DNA of 5,979 nt from Paenibacillus sp. (GTDB taxonomy: Bacteria; Bacillota; Bacilli; Paenibacillales; Paenibacillaceae), in assembly GCA_029256665.1 (NCBI GenBank), contig JAQSXN010000273.1, positions 1 through 5,979 on the forward strand. Reading direction: 5' to 3'. The notes beneath the pieces were generated by a model. It saw nothing but the letters and a program-made list of their open reading frames with translations. It was not told the DNA's origin and made no database searches. Position numbers and translations under genes: made by a program. Of the stretch, positions 1-5,890 are shown in pieces; the stretch's first letter is position 1; each line of letters begins with the position of its first letter.

Positions 1-2189
1 AGTTGGAGAAAGGAGACAACACCTTTATCCTGCAAAGCACGGCGCTCGAACCCGGCTTCCACCGGTTCCGTGCCGAAGTGCATGCGCAAGGCGACGACAG
101 GCCGGCGAATAACAGCGCTTATGCATTCAGTCGCGTCAGCGGACCGCCTAAAGTGCTGTTAGTCGAAGGGGAGCCCGGATCATCGGCCAACCTGGAATCG
201 GCGCTTGCTTCCTCCTTGATCTTGTACGAGACGATCGCGCCCGAGCAGTTGTCGCTTGAGCTTGCCGAATATGCGGCTTACGACAGCATTATTTTGAACA
301 ACGTACCCGCGACGAGAATCGCGAAGCAGCCGATGGAGTGGCTGGGCAAGGCGGTCTCCGACTACGGCGTGGGGCTCATGATGCTCGGGGGCGAACAATC
401 GTTTGGACTCGGCGGGTACTTCCAGACGCCGGTCGAAGATGCTCTCCCCGTGTATATGGATCTCAAAGGCCGAAAAAAGCTTCCTTCGCTCGGACTGGTG
501 CTCGTCATCGACCGATCGGGCAGCATGTCGGACGGCAAGCTCGAGCTTGCCAAGGAAGCGGCGATTCGGACCGTGGAGCTGATGCGGGACGAGGACACCG
601 TAGGCGTCGTCGCGTTTGATTCCGCGCCATGGTGGGTCGTGGAGCCGACGAAGCTGTCGGATCGCGAATCGATAATCGAGAGCATCCAGGGCATTCAGCC
701 TGACGGCGGAACCGAAATCTATACCGCGCTGGATGCGGGGTATAAAGGTTTGCTCGAGCTCGAAGCGGAGCGAAAGCATATGATTTTGTTGACGGACGGG
801 CAATCCTCCTCCTCAAGTCCCTATTCCGCGATAACCGATGCGATGAACGAGCAGTTGATGACATTATCGACTGTAGCCGTCGGAGACGGCGCGGATCAGG
901 TTTTGCTCAAAAGTTTGGCGGATGCGGCGAAAGGCCGTTATTATTTCACGAAGGATCAAAGCACGCTGCCCGCGATCTTCAGCCGCGAGACCGTGTTGAT
1001 GTCGAGGACGTACGTCGTGGACGGCGAATTCGTTCCGGCGATCGGAGACGCGGGAGAGTGGAGATCGTTATGGAAGGACGGAGTTCCTCCGCTTCAAGCG
1101 TATATCGCGACGACGGCCAAAGAATTGGCGGAAGTGGGATTGTGGACGCCGGACGATGATCCGTTGCTCGCCAGATGGCAATACGGCTCTGGGCGAACGG
1201 TCGCGTGGACGAGCGACGCCAGCGGCAAGTGGTCTTCCGACTGGATTCAATGGCCGTCCTTCCCGAAGGTATTCGCGGAGTGGGTGAAGTGGACGTTCCC
1301 GCAATTCGATCCTTCTCAGTATCAGGTCAAGGCATCCGCAGGTGGCGGCAAAGGACTGTTGACGGTCGAAAGCGGAAGCGAAGCGGGTAATGGCGGACAT
1401 ACGAAGCTCGGCGCGACGATCGAAGGCTTGGATTCGGCCAACGCCGCGGATCCGCTGGGATTGATGCCCGTTGCTCCGGGCCGCTACGAAGCGGAGCTCG
1501 GCCAGCTCGAGCCCGGCGCTTATCTGGCCCGAATCGGCGAGCTCGCGGGCGATGGGAGCATGACGGCGGAAGGCGGTCAGACTTCCGGACTGGTCATTCC
1601 GTATTCTCCCGAGTACCGGATCGAGAACGGCGAAGGGGAAGAGACGCTCGCGCGAATCGCCGCTATTACCGGCGGACGCGAGCTGCGATTGGAGGACGCG
1701 ATGTTAAGCTTCCGCGGCGAACGAATCGCCAAAAAGGAGCCCTTCGATTGGACGAGGGAGCTGCTCGTAGCGATTCTGCTCTTATGGCTGCTTGATATCG
1801 CCGTGCGACGGCTATCCGTTCCATGGAGGAAATTGGCGTATCAGGCGAAAGGCTTGCTGAGGAAGGGGAGCGCCGTCGATCGTACGGGCGGCGCCGTTAC
1901 GGAGGCATCGGCATCGCTATCCCGTCTCAAGAAAGCGGCAGCGTCCAAAACCGAATTTTTCGAAGCAGGCGATTCCCGTCCAGCCGCGCGAACGCAGGTC
2001 CAGCCATCCAGTCGACCGATTGCGAATCCAATCGTCCGTAAGGCGGATCAATCGGCGCAAAAGTCTCAACCAAGCGCTGCTGCTCCAGCCTCCGATCGGG
2101 CAATAAGCGAGGCTCCGGAACAAGAAAGCGGTTCGGGTACCGTGAATCGATTGTTGGCGGCAAAAAATCGGACGAACAACAGGCGATGA
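1..2189 (+). CDS. VWA domain protein with glutamine-amidotransferase-like fold, membrane anchored (5' truncated)
   Basis: The reading frame is open from the window edge. The TTG at position 3 has no ribosome binding site, so it is probably an internal codon and the true start lies upstream. Residues are counted from that codon (728 visible). Residues 1-45 look like the end of an Ig-like extracellular domain. Residues 48-150 (PKVLLVEGEPG, then GLMMLGGEQSFGLGGY) resemble the class I glutamine-amidotransferase-like fold found in BatA-type proteins. Residues 160-330 form a VWA domain with a complete metal-ion (MIDAS) site: D170, S172 and S174 in DRSGSMS, T237 in GGTE, and D265 in LLTDG. Residues 385-430 (GSGRTVAWTSDASGKW) match the later conserved part of the amidotransferase-like region. 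A single hydrophobic segment lies at about 586-601, followed by a basic, low-complexity Ser/Ala/Gln-rich tail of about 125 residues, probably cytoplasmic. Related proteins usually carry two N-terminal membrane helices and sit beside MoxR ATPase and DUF58 genes; that context is outside the window. The molecular role is unknown. Family assignment is firm, function is not. Confidence 0.9.
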   Translation, partial: LEKGDNTFILQSTALEPGFHRFRAEVHAQGDDRPANNSAYAFSRVSGPPKVLLVEGEPGSSANLESALASSLILYETIAPEQLSLELAEYAAYDSIILNNVPATRIAKQPMEWLGKAVSDYGVGLMMLGGEQSFGLGGYFQTPVEDALPVYMDLKGRKKLPSLGLVLVIDRSGSMSDGKLELAKEAAIRTVELMRDEDTVGVVAFDSAPWWVVEPTKLSDRESIIESIQGIQPDGGTEIYTALDAGYKGLLELEAERKHMILLTDGQSSSSSPYSAITDAMNEQLMTLSTVAVGDGADQVLLKSLADAAKGRYYFTKDQSTLPAIFSRETVLMSRTYVVDGEFVPAIGDAGEWRSLWKDGVPPLQAYIATTAKELAEVGLWTPDDDPLLARWQYGSGRTVAWTSDASGKWSSDWIQWPSFPKVFAEWVKWTFPQFDPSQYQVKASAGGGKGLLTVESGSEAGNGGHTKLGATIEGLDSANAADPLGLMPVAPGRYEAELGQLEPGAYLARIGELAGDGSMTAEGGQTSGLVIPYSPEYRIENGEGEETLARIAAITGGRELRLEDAMLSFRGERIAKKEPFDWTRELLVAILLLWLLDIAVRRLSVPWRKLAYQAKGLLRKGSAVDRTGGAVTEASASLSRLKKAAASKTEFFEAGDSRPAARTQVQPSSRPIANPIVRKADQSAQKSQPSAAAPASDRAISEAPEQESGSGTVNRLLAAKNRTNNRR

Positions 2190-2212
2190 CGGCGACGCAA
2201 TACTATTTTCAT

Positions 2213-2242
2213 TGGACAGAGACGGCTCTGCCGCGTTACAAT
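2213..2242 (+). promoter_or_regulatory. Candidate sigma-A promoter of the rhodanese gene, with a dyad in the spacer
   Basis: TGGACA (2213-2218, 5 of 6 to TTGACA) is separated by 18 bases from TACAAT (2237-2242, 5 of 6 to TATAAT). The expected transcription start is near 2249, about 35 bases before the rhodanese ATG. The spacer contains the inverted repeat CAGAG-ACGG-CTCTG (2217-2230), which could be an operator or a weak hairpin at the end of the VWA transcript. No T run follows it, so it is not a standard terminator. The promoter call is by eye. Confidence 0.5.
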
Positions 2243-2283
2243 GCAGGGGATAAGCAATTCCTTTAGCGAAAGGTGATGGACGT

Positions 2284-2595
2284 ATGTATCGCGAAATGAC
2301 CGCCGACGAGCTGCTCGAAAAAGTAAACGCCGGCGTAACTTTAAATCTAATCGATGTTCGGGAGCCCGACGAGTGGGAAGAGGGGCATGTAAGCCAAGCG
2401 CGCAGCATTCCGCTGTCCCAATTTCAGGCTCGCGCGCACGAGGTGCACGACGCCGAAGGCGAGGTCGTGATTATTTGCCGCAGCGGAGGCAGAAGCGGAC
2501 GCGTATGCGAATTTCTCGCGTTGCAAGGCTTCGACGTCGTGAACGTAGCCGGCGGCATGCTGGCATGGCGTGGCGAAGTCGTCGAAGGCGAATAA
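2284..2595 (+). CDS. Single-domain rhodanese-like sulfurtransferase
   Basis: This 103-residue protein is one complete rhodanese domain, the usual length for stand-alone family members. Conserved elements are the N-terminal helix and LIDVREPDEWEEGH (22-35, with the DVRE motif), IPLSQF (42-47), the catalytic loop CRSGGR (65-70) with Cys65 as the expected persulfide-carrying residue, and the closing NVAGGMLAW motif (87-95). The family moves sulfane sulfur from donors such as thiosulfate or persulfides to acceptors; the real partner cannot be read from sequence. No signal peptide is present, so it is cytoplasmic. The start is well fixed by GGTGAT (2272-2277), complementary to the 16S 3' end, 6 bases before ATG. 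It has its own promoter-like sequence and a strong terminator, so it is probably monocistronic. A role in tRNA thiolation, cyanide or sulfide detoxification remains open. Confidence 0.93.
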   Translation: MYREMTADELLEKVNAGVTLNLIDVREPDEWEEGHVSQARSIPLSQFQARAHEVHDAEGEVVIICRSGGRSGRVCEFLALQGFDVVNVAGGMLAWRGEVVEGE

Positions 2596-2627
2596 CCTGC
2601 GTTTGAAAAGCTCAGGTGGACAATAAG

Positions 2628-2664
2628 TGGCGGAGCGAGGAGAGTATCCTTGCTTCGCCATTTT
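2628..2664 (+). terminator. Intrinsic terminator of the rhodanese gene
   Basis: A 14-pair stem (2628-2641 with 2647-2660, including two G-U pairs) closes a five-base loop GAGTA and is followed directly by TTTT (2661-2664). Upstream A residues can extend the stem into the T run. It lies 32 bases after the rhodanese stop codon and should separate that gene from the deaminase. Confidence 0.88.
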
Positions 2665-2687
2665 GCTACCATAAGAGAATTTATAAG

Positions 2688-2704
2688 TTCCCGAATAATC
2701 GGAA
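2688..2704. repeat. Short imperfect inverted repeat (possible operator)
   Basis: TTCCCGA-ATAA-TCGGAA is a 17-base dyad with one extra C in the left arm. It lies in the gap before the adenosine deaminase gene. The half CCGAATAAT loosely resembles the Bacillus PurR box (CCGAAC core), but the two halves overlap instead of being spaced as in known PurR control regions, so I do not assign it to PurR. Confidence 0.25.
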
Positions 2705-2718
2705 ACCTTGAATTCTAT

Positions 2719-2785
2719 ATGGCGATAATACCTACCTCTATACGAGGTCGCTCATCTCCGAAAGGCCGAGGGTAGAGGTTTTCTC
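2719..2785 (+). promoter_or_regulatory. Attenuator-like RNA structure in the gap before the deaminase
   Basis: ACCTC (2734-2738) can pair with GAGGT at 2744-2748 to make a small hairpin with loop TATAC. Alternatively, ACCTCTA (2734-2740) can pair with TAGAGGT (2773-2779), enclosing a smaller CC-GAAA-GG hairpin (2758-2765). The second pairing is followed by TTTTCT (2779-2784). Two exclusive pairings ending in a T run is the logic of an attenuator. The outer stem has only 7 pairs and the T run is interrupted. The pattern does not match any riboswitch family I recognise. No clear promoter lies upstream after the rhodanese terminator, so whether this stretch is transcribed is uncertain. Confidence 0.3.
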
Positions 2786-2880
2786 ATGGACGTCCGTATT
2801 TGCGAGGTTGGGTAAGCTAGGAAGACGGATGAGCGGCTATGCGAACAAATCGTTTTTACGCCAGTTACCTTCATGCGAGA

Positions 2881-2910
2881 TTTACAAGCCGCCGCGCAGT
2901 AGTATATAGT
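2881..2910 (+). promoter_or_regulatory. Candidate sigma-A promoter of the adenosine deaminase gene
   Basis: TTTACA (2881-2886, 5 of 6) and TATAGT (2905-2910, 5 of 6) are 18 bases apart. The predicted transcription start near 2917 gives a leader of about 53 bases. This is the best promoter-like pair in the 2596-2969 gap, and it lies downstream of the structured element at 2719-2785, so transcripts from here would not contain that element. Confidence 0.55.
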
Positions 2911-2969
2911 ATTGACTAATTCAAATCAGGTACAGGAATCGCGGGTAGCGGAGGAAAGGGGAATGGGGG

Positions 2970-4022
2970 ATGGGGATGAGCAAGTCGAACGGTAATCTTA
3001 AGCTCATGCCGAAGGTTGACCTGCATGTGCATCTCGACGGCAGCGTGCTGCCGGAGACGTTAATCGAGCTGGCGAAGCTCGGCGGCCCCGAGCTGCCCGA
3101 ACGGGAACCCGAAAAGCTGTGGCCGTACATGCGGGTGGAGGGAGAATGCGACAGCCTCGCGCAATATTTGGAGAAGTTCGCGTTCGTGCTCGCCTACATG
3201 CAATCCGGGCAAGCGCTGGAGCGCGTCGCCTACGAGCTGGTGAGACAAAGCGCGGAGCACGGCTGCCGGTATGTCGAAGCGCGGTATGCGCCTCAGCTTC
3301 ATCGCGAGAAGGGAATGAGCGTGGAAGCGACGATCGATTGCGTACTGCGAGGGTTATCCGCGGGCGAGAAGGAATTCGGCGTAATCGCAAGATGTATCGT
3401 CATTTGTCTGCGCGGCCATTCGCGGGAGAGAAATCTGGAAGTCGTCCGGGCGGCATCCGCCTATTATGGTCGTGGCGTCGTAGCGGTCGATCTGGCGGGC
3501 TCCGAAGCCCATTACCCGCCCGAGCTATACGAATCGGAGTTCCGAATGGCGCGGCGGCTGGGATTGCCGATCACGATTCATGCCGGCGAGGCTGCCGGAG
3601 CGGACAGCGTCGGGAAAGCCGTCACGTTGCTCGGCGCAAGCCGAGTCGGACATGGCGTGCGCATGCAGGAGGATCCCGATGTAACCGAGCTGATCCGCGT
3701 CCGCGGGATTCCGCTGGAGATGTGCCCCTTCAGCAATATGCAGACCAAAGCGGCGCTCGGCTGGGAGAAATACCCGCTTCGCGCGTACTTTGATACGGGT
3801 ATCCGAGTCACCGTCAATACCGACAATCTTACCGTCTCCGGGACGACGATTACCAAGGAATACGAAGCGCTGCGCGAGCATCTTGCCTTCACGGACGAGG
3901 AGCTCTGCGCCATTGCGATGAACGGAGCGAAAGCTGCCTTTCTGGAGGAGGAGACGAAACGAACGTTCGTTTCCAAATTTGCGGAGGAGCTAAAGGACTG
4001 GCTCGGCGAAGCCGTCAACTGA
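2970..4022 (+). CDS. add: Adenosine deaminase
   Basis: This enzyme hydrolyses adenosine (or deoxyadenosine) to inosine and ammonia in purine salvage and catabolism; it is a cytoplasmic, zinc-dependent TIM-barrel protein. All core motifs are in order: DLHVHLDGS (17-25; metal ligands H19, H21), DLAGSE (174-179), HAGE (204-207; metal ligand H204 and catalytic E207), RVGHGV (225-230; H228), LEMCPFSNMQT (249-259) and VNTDN (282-286; metal ligand D285). At 350 residues it is full length. One difference: the Asp after the metal-binding Asp in mouse ADA (Asp296, contacts purine N7) is Asn286 here. Start choice is uncertain. ATG at 2970 and ATG at 2976 are in frame; AAAGGGG (2955-2961) is 8 bases before the first, while the stronger GGAGG (2950-2954) is 15 bases away. 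Met13 at 3006 begins the conserved part but lacks a ribosome binding site. The 3' end overlaps the convergent pucR-type gene by 8 bases. An adenine or aminodeoxyfutalosine deaminase cannot be fully excluded. Confidence 0.92.
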   Translation: MGMSKSNGNLKLMPKVDLHVHLDGSVLPETLIELAKLGGPELPEREPEKLWPYMRVEGECDSLAQYLEKFAFVLAYMQSGQALERVAYELVRQSAEHGCRYVEARYAPQLHREKGMSVEATIDCVLRGLSAGEKEFGVIARCIVICLRGHSRERNLEVVRAASAYYGRGVVAVDLAGSEAHYPPELYESEFRMARRLGLPITIHAGEAAGADSVGKAVTLLGASRVGHGVRMQEDPDVTELIRVRGIPLEMCPFSNMQTKAALGWEKYPLRAYFDTGIRVTVNTDNLTVSGTTITKEYEALREHLAFTDEELCAIAMNGAKAAFLEEETKRTFVSKFAEELKDWLGEAVN

Positions 4023-5658
4023 TCAGCTCCTTTATCATAAGCGCCATCCGGATGCGAAGGCTGTCCGCGGAGTTCCTCACATGGGCTCCCGTCAGTTGTT
4101 CGATTCGGTTCAGCCGGTATAGGACGGTGTTGCGGTGAATATAAAGCTGCTTCGCCGTCTCGCCGATATGGCAATGGGTATCGTAGAACACCTTGAGCGT
4201 CCTGCGCCATTCCCGCTGCTCGCCCTCGTCAATTCCGCTCCAAGCTTCGAACGTATCCTCGACGAATTCTTTTAGATCATCCGCAGGTATCAATTTGAGC
4301 AGATCCAAAAGCTCTTTTGTGTGATAGAACTGCACGAACCTCTGTTTGTTATGGCTTCTGCCAAAGCGATAGGCTTCAAGCGCCTGCTTGTAGGCGGTCG
4401 GAATATCCGCAAGCTTCGTAAAAGGGACGCTGATGCCGAACGATAAGACATGCTCCTGCGACGAAGCCAGTCTTGCATCGATTCCTTGAAGCTGCTGCGC
4501 CAGCTTTACCTTGCTTTCGGCGCCCGTGCCGATCAGCGCCTTGGAGGGAATTAGCGCGATAAACTTGTCTTTGAGCGTGAACAGTACGCTATCGGCATGC
4601 AGTTTGGCGTATTCTTTCGTCAACGCGCGATAAAGATTGTCGATTTCGCGGGCTTTGCGTTCGACGGCGCCGTGATCCTTGGCGGTCTCCGGATCGGCGT
4701 CGTCCGAATCCCTGCCGCAGACGATGCAGATCATCGCATCGGCGGGATACAGACCGTATTGCTTGCCCCGATGAACGATCTCCTGTTCCGATTCGATTTC
4801 CCCTTGCACCAGCTCCGTAAAAAATTCGATCTTGAACCGTCTCGCCCGGTCCTTGACCGCTTGCGACTTCAGAAGCTCGAACCCCATCACGTTGGCCGCT
4901 TGTTCCAGCGCCAGCGAATACAATTTATTCTCCTCTTTCTCCTTGACGAACGCGATGATGTATCCTTGCCGCTGAGACGTCGGGATGGGCTGGATCATGG
5001 CGTACGTGACGCCTGTTTTTGTTTCGATGGGATAAACGCCCGCCTCTGCCGTCCCGCCGAAGGACTGCCACTGCGCAATGCATTGATTAAGCAGGGGGAT
5101 GTGGGGCCGCTGCGAAGAAGACAGGCTGATCAGCTCCAATCTGGAGCCGAGGATGACGACGGGCGACGCGATCAGTTCCGCGAGCTTTTCGACGATTTCG
5201 GTTATGCCTTCGCCGTTCAGGATCAGGTTGAAAAACGTATGATGCGTGTCGAGCGCATAACTCAATTCATCCGTTCGATTCTCGAGAATCCGGCTTAACG
5301 TGCCATTTAACACTTCGCCGAGCGAATATTCCAAGGATAGCTCCAAAATCGGAAAGTCGCGCCGATTCGCTTCTTCGATAACCGATTCGGGAATTTCTTC
5401 AAAAAAACGTTTGGTTTTGATCCCTAAGCCCGCGCATCCGGCATCCGCCATGTGAGCAACTAAGGCGTCCAGCGATCCGGGCTGGTCCTTAATCGCATAG
5501 GCCGTCGTGAGCAGAAGCTCGTCTCGTTTCAAGTAATGAATAATATCCGGCGCGTCCATCATGTTGACGGAGCTTACTCTGCGGATGAGTCCTTGCGCGC
5601 CGGCGGCAATCCGCGCGTTTTTCAACGAGGGAATATGAATTAAATCTTTAAGCAGCAT
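4015..5658 (-). CDS. PucR-family transcriptional regulator
   Basis: This is a 547-residue regulator when started at the ATG at 5658. A GTG five codons earlier (5673) is in frame but overlaps the ribosome binding site GGAGG (5671-5667), which is 8 bases before ATG; the family also typically begins MLLKDL, so ATG is preferred. Residues 3-125 form the PucR-type N-terminal domain (LLKDLIHIPSL, DELLLTTAYAI, FPILEL), thought to sense a purine-related ligand. The middle (about 275-450) resembles the degenerate GGDEF-like domain of this family. The C-terminus (about 485-545) is the PucR helix-turn-helix, with HIGETAKQLYIHRNTVLYRL and NRIEQLTG as its core. No membrane segment is seen. It probably controls purine or nucleoside catabolism, perhaps the convergent adenosine deaminase gene and the divergent gene at 5891; this is inferred from position. 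The family also includes regulators of other amino-nitrogen or sugar-acid pathways, so the name pucR is not assigned. Confidence 0.92.
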   Translation of the reverse strand: MLLKDLIHIPSLKNARIAAGAQGLIRRVSSVNMMDAPDIIHYLKRDELLLTTAYAIKDQPGSLDALVAHMADAGCAGLGIKTKRFFEEIPESVIEEANRRDFPILELSLEYSLGEVLNGTLSRILENRTDELSYALDTHHTFFNLILNGEGITEIVEKLAELIASPVVILGSRLELISLSSSQRPHIPLLNQCIAQWQSFGGTAEAGVYPIETKTGVTYAMIQPIPTSQRQGYIIAFVKEKEENKLYSLALEQAANVMGFELLKSQAVKDRARRFKIEFFTELVQGEIESEQEIVHRGKQYGLYPADAMICIVCGRDSDDADPETAKDHGAVERKAREIDNLYRALTKEYAKLHADSVLFTLKDKFIALIPSKALIGTGAESKVKLAQQLQGIDARLASSQEHVLSFGISVPFTKLADIPTAYKQALEAYRFGRSHNKQRFVQFYHTKELLDLLKLIPADDLKEFVEDTFEAWSGIDEGEQREWRRTLKVFYDTHCHIGETAKQLYIHRNTVLYRLNRIEQLTGAHVRNSADSLRIRMALMIKELIS

Positions 5659-5674
5659 CGCATTCGCCTCCACA

Positions 5675-5691
5675 TGTCAGGTTATATAACA
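5675..5691 (-). promoter_or_regulatory. GlnR/TnrA-type nitrogen box in front of the PucR-family gene
   Basis: On the minus strand this reads TGTTATATAACCTGACA, which fits the GlnR/TnrA half-site rule TGTNA-N7-TNACA exactly and the longer consensus TGTNANAWWWTMTNACA at all but one position. It overlaps the candidate -10 of the PucR-family gene and ends 16 bases before its ATG. A site over the -10/start region normally means repression. Its core GTTATATAAC is also a perfect 10-base palindrome (5681-5690). A near copy faces the divergent gene at 5838-5854. B. subtilis pucR is known to be TnrA-controlled, which supports this reading. Confidence 0.65.
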
Positions 5692-5714
5692 TATCATACT
5701 GTAATGTTTGCCAA
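5686..5714 (-). promoter_or_regulatory. Candidate promoter of the PucR-family gene
   Basis: On the minus strand TTGGCA (5714-5709, 5 of 6) is 17 bases from TGTTAT (5691-5686, 4 of 6). Transcription would start near 5679, giving a leader of about 20 bases. TATGAT (5698-5693) is a better -10 hexamer, but its -35 (TTCCGC) is poor. With either choice the nitrogen box lies over or just after the -10. Confidence 0.4.
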
Positions 5715-5735
5715 TGCGGAAGTGGTTTTTTGAAA

Positions 5736-5748
5736 TATTGTTGGCTAA
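5736..5748 (+). promoter_or_regulatory. Candidate PucR box between divergent promoters
   Basis: TATTGTTGGCTAA matches the PucR box described for B. subtilis (WWWCNTTGGTTAA, from memory) at 11 of 13 positions, with the differences at positions 4 and 10. It lies about 40 bases upstream of the -35 of the divergent gene and about 20 bases upstream of the -35 of the PucR-family gene, a sensible place for an activator. Confidence 0.4.
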
Positions 5749-5775
5749 GATGCACCAGTTCTCTGGCCAATTCTA

Positions 5776-5790
5776 TACAAATTGTACAAT
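5776..5790. repeat. Overlapping palindromes at the divergent promoter (possible operator)
   Basis: ATTGTACAAT (5781-5790) is a perfect 10-base palindrome that runs into the -35 of the divergent promoter. It overlaps a second perfect dyad, TACAA-A-TTGTA (5776-5786). Together they give three alternating half-sites: TACAA, TTGTA, TACAA. No regulator is recognised. It does not fit the TGTNA-N7-TNACA rule. Confidence 0.35.
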
Positions 5791-5817
5791 GACAAAACGT
5801 ACGCCGCGTCATATGAT
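5789..5817 (+). promoter_or_regulatory. Candidate sigma-A promoter of the divergent gene
   Basis: ATGACA (5789-5794, 5 of 6) and TATGAT (5812-5817, 5 of 6) have the ideal 17-base spacing. The start near 5824 gives a leader of about 67 bases that contains the nitrogen box at 5838-5854. Confidence 0.6.
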
Positions 5818-5837
5818 AGTTTCAATTCCAGAGTTGT

Positions 5838-5854
5838 TGTTATATTTCCTGACA
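5838..5854 (+). promoter_or_regulatory. GlnR/TnrA-type nitrogen box in front of the divergent gene
   Basis: TGTTATATTTCCTGACA fits TGTNA-N7-TNACA exactly and the longer consensus at all but one position. It is identical to the site before the PucR-family gene at 15 of 17 bases and points the opposite way. It lies just downstream of the predicted transcription start, so GlnR or TnrA bound here would most simply block transcription, unless another promoter is used. Confidence 0.65.
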
Positions 5855-5890
5855 TAAGGGCGAAGGCGAGCAGCGGGAAGGAGGAGCGGC

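Noticed and set aside
180..803. A 207-codon minus-strand open frame inside the VWA gene.
   Set aside because: It lies antisense to the conserved amidotransferase-like and VWA motifs, has an atypical Arg/His-rich composition and shows no start signals.
2688..2704. PurR box pair upstream of the deaminase.
   Set aside because: Each half matches only about 10 of 13 positions, and the halves overlap, unlike the spaced pairs known for PurR.
2701..2728. ECF-sigma-like promoter (GGAAAC, 16 bases, CGATAA).
   Set aside because: The -10 lacks the usual CGTC/CGTA form and the similarity is too slight to claim.
2719..2775. An 18-codon frame spanning the attenuator-like structure.
   Set aside because: It has no ribosome binding site, and no run of a single regulatory amino acid that would mark a leader peptide.
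2829..2909. A 26-codon frame in the gap before the deaminase, with AGGA 6 bases before its ATG.
   Set aside because: The ribosome binding site is weak, the stop falls inside the deaminase -10, an overlapping 26-codon frame of similar quality exists (2839-2919), and the peptide resembles nothing I know. Chance is more likely.
3999..4019. Hairpin GGCT-CGGCGA-AGCC at the end of the deaminase as a terminator.
   Set aside because: The stem is short with a bulge and no T run follows on either strand; it lies inside coding sequence.
4597..5298. A long plus-strand open frame (233 codons) opposite the PucR-family gene.
   Set aside because: It is a shadow of the minus-strand gene: it is rich in Arg, Asp and Phe, has no domain, and the opposite frame has clear family motifs throughout.
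5674..5890. Terminator, small RNA or riboswitch in the divergent region.
   Set aside because: No stable GC-rich stem with a T run is seen; the inverted repeats there are AT-rich and fit protein-binding sites better.
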